From: Halomonas sp. H10-9-1
GTDB lineage: Bacteria; Pseudomonadota; Gammaproteobacteria; Pseudomonadales; Halomonadaceae
Reading direction: 5' to 3'
Assembly: GCF_040147005.1 (NCBI RefSeq)
Contig: NZ_JAMSHO010000001.1
Location: forward strand, 868,001 to 932,000
DNA length: 64,000 bases
The position numbers and the translations under genes were made by a program. Under the pieces are notes generated by a model. The model was not told the DNA's origin, did not search any database, and saw nothing but the letters and a program-made list of their open reading frames with translations. This document shows positions 63,433 through 64,000 of the stretch, in pieces (position 1 is the first letter of the stretch; each line of letters starts with the position of its first letter).

Positions 63433-64000
63433 GTGGCCACTCTCCTCTTGGCGCGCCGCTCCAGCCAGCGATGCAGGGTGATGACGGCGAGGCCCATCAA
63501 GAGCCCCATGACGATCAGCATGAGGGTGCCGTACTGTCGCACCCACCAGCGCAGCTGGCGGTGCCAGGCCATGTCGCTGAATGCCTGCAGATGCCCCACG
63601 CGGTAGCTGGTGACGGCGTGAGAGGCGTCGATCACGGCCAGGTCACCGTGGATTCTGCCCTCACGGTCGGCTTCCATCAGCGCCTGTGCCTGGCCTGGCA
63701 GGCGTTGTGGTTCACTGCCGGTGAAGATGACCACGCTGCGCTCGGCGCTCCAGGGAGAGGGGAAGCCGAGGGCGGCGCCTCCCGTCTGACCGCTGGTCAG
63801 GATGGTGTTGCCCGTGAGCCGGGGTTGGAACCAGGTGTCGGGTCGCAGCCAGCGGCGCAGGTCGTCCACCAGGCCGCGCTGACGCAACCGTAGCTGCTGG
63901 CCGGTGACCTGGAAGGGGGAGCTCGCCAACAGCGAATGGTCGGAGAGGTCCGCCAGCGGTGCGACCACCAGCAGATGCTGGTCACGCTGGGGGGCGTTGG
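63429..64000 (-). CDS. bcsB: Cyclic-di-GMP-binding cellulose synthase subunit BcsB, C-terminal part
   Basis: The last 190 residues of BcsB; the rest is beyond the window. HLLVVAPLADLSDHSLLASS, SGQTGGAALGFPSPWSAERS followed by VVIFTG, then the C-terminal membrane anchor WWVRQYGTLMLIVMGLLMGL and a basic tail. It is the periplasmic partner of the BcsA synthase. The stop overlaps the bcsC start (ATGA). Confidence 0.85.
   Translation of the reverse strand, partial: NAPQRDQHLLVVAPLADLSDHSLLASSPFQVTGQQLRLRQRGLVDDLRRWLRPDTWFQPRLTGNTILTSGQTGGAALGFPSPWSAERSVVIFTGSEPQRLPGQAQALMEADREGRIHGDLAVIDASHAVTSYRVGHLQAFSDMAWHRQLRWWVRQYGTLMLIVMGLLMGLAVITLHRWLERRAKRRVAT

Overview
The window comes from a GC-rich gammaproteobacterium. 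A Halomonas-type organism is the best guess, inferred from DUF4214 secreted proteins, SapC, a bcsB-bcsC-bcsD-bcsZ cellulose operon and the overall codon style; no rRNA or marker gene is present to prove it. No tRNA, rRNA or CRISPR array was seen. The window has two parts: envelope, surface and biofilm genes, and a very heavy load of insertion sequences, many of which sit inside those genes.

Region 1 (1-9.5 kb) is a mosaic of mobile and degraded DNA. It holds a RAYT-type HUH transposase with a truncated duplicate, three Rpn/PD-(D/E)XK nuclease genes, pieces of a ribbon-helix-helix gene, SapC and Nudix remnants, an IS21-family element and integrase and IS3 scraps.

Region 2 (9.7-18.5 kb) is an operon of ATGA-overlapping genes that looks like a decaprenyl-phosphoryl-arabinose (DPA) pathway: a UbiA-type phosphoribosyltransferase (split by an IS3 element), a flippase-like membrane protein, a DprE1-like oxidase, a DprE2-like reductase, a HAD-IB phosphatase and a multi-pass membrane protein (split by an IS1380-like element). 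It ends at an intrinsic terminator.

Region 3 (18.6-26.7 kb) is one long DUF4214 gene broken by two insertion sequences and a one-base deletion. A third insertion sequence truncates it and joins it to a Nudix gene. Region 4 (26.7-36.5 kb) is accessory DNA: a nucleotidyltransferase gene split by a TnpB element, its partner ORF, another IS21 copy, a DUF2281/PemK-type toxin-antitoxin pair, further Rpn-type genes and fragments, and an ISL3 element. A short leader sequence (core GAATCAGGGGGTTAG) recurs five times, and a different gene follows most copies.

Region 5 (36.7-52.9 kb) is a candidate cell-surface or matrix locus: a DUF4214 protein, two tandem AraC-type regulators, a small secreted Asn/Ser/Gly-rich protein, a giant repetitive secreted protein (now in two pieces because of IS1380, IS5 and IS21 insertions), two paralogous exported peptidoglycan-binding proteins and SapC. 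Region 6 (53.2-64 kb) holds a LOV-PAS/GGDEF/EAL protein and a PAS-PAS-GGDEF diguanylate cyclase, convergent with the cellulose operon, whose bcsC carries an in-frame amber codon. Together regions 5 and 6 suggest a c-di-GMP-controlled biofilm matrix island, possibly light-responsive, that is being inactivated by insertion sequences and a nonsense mutation.
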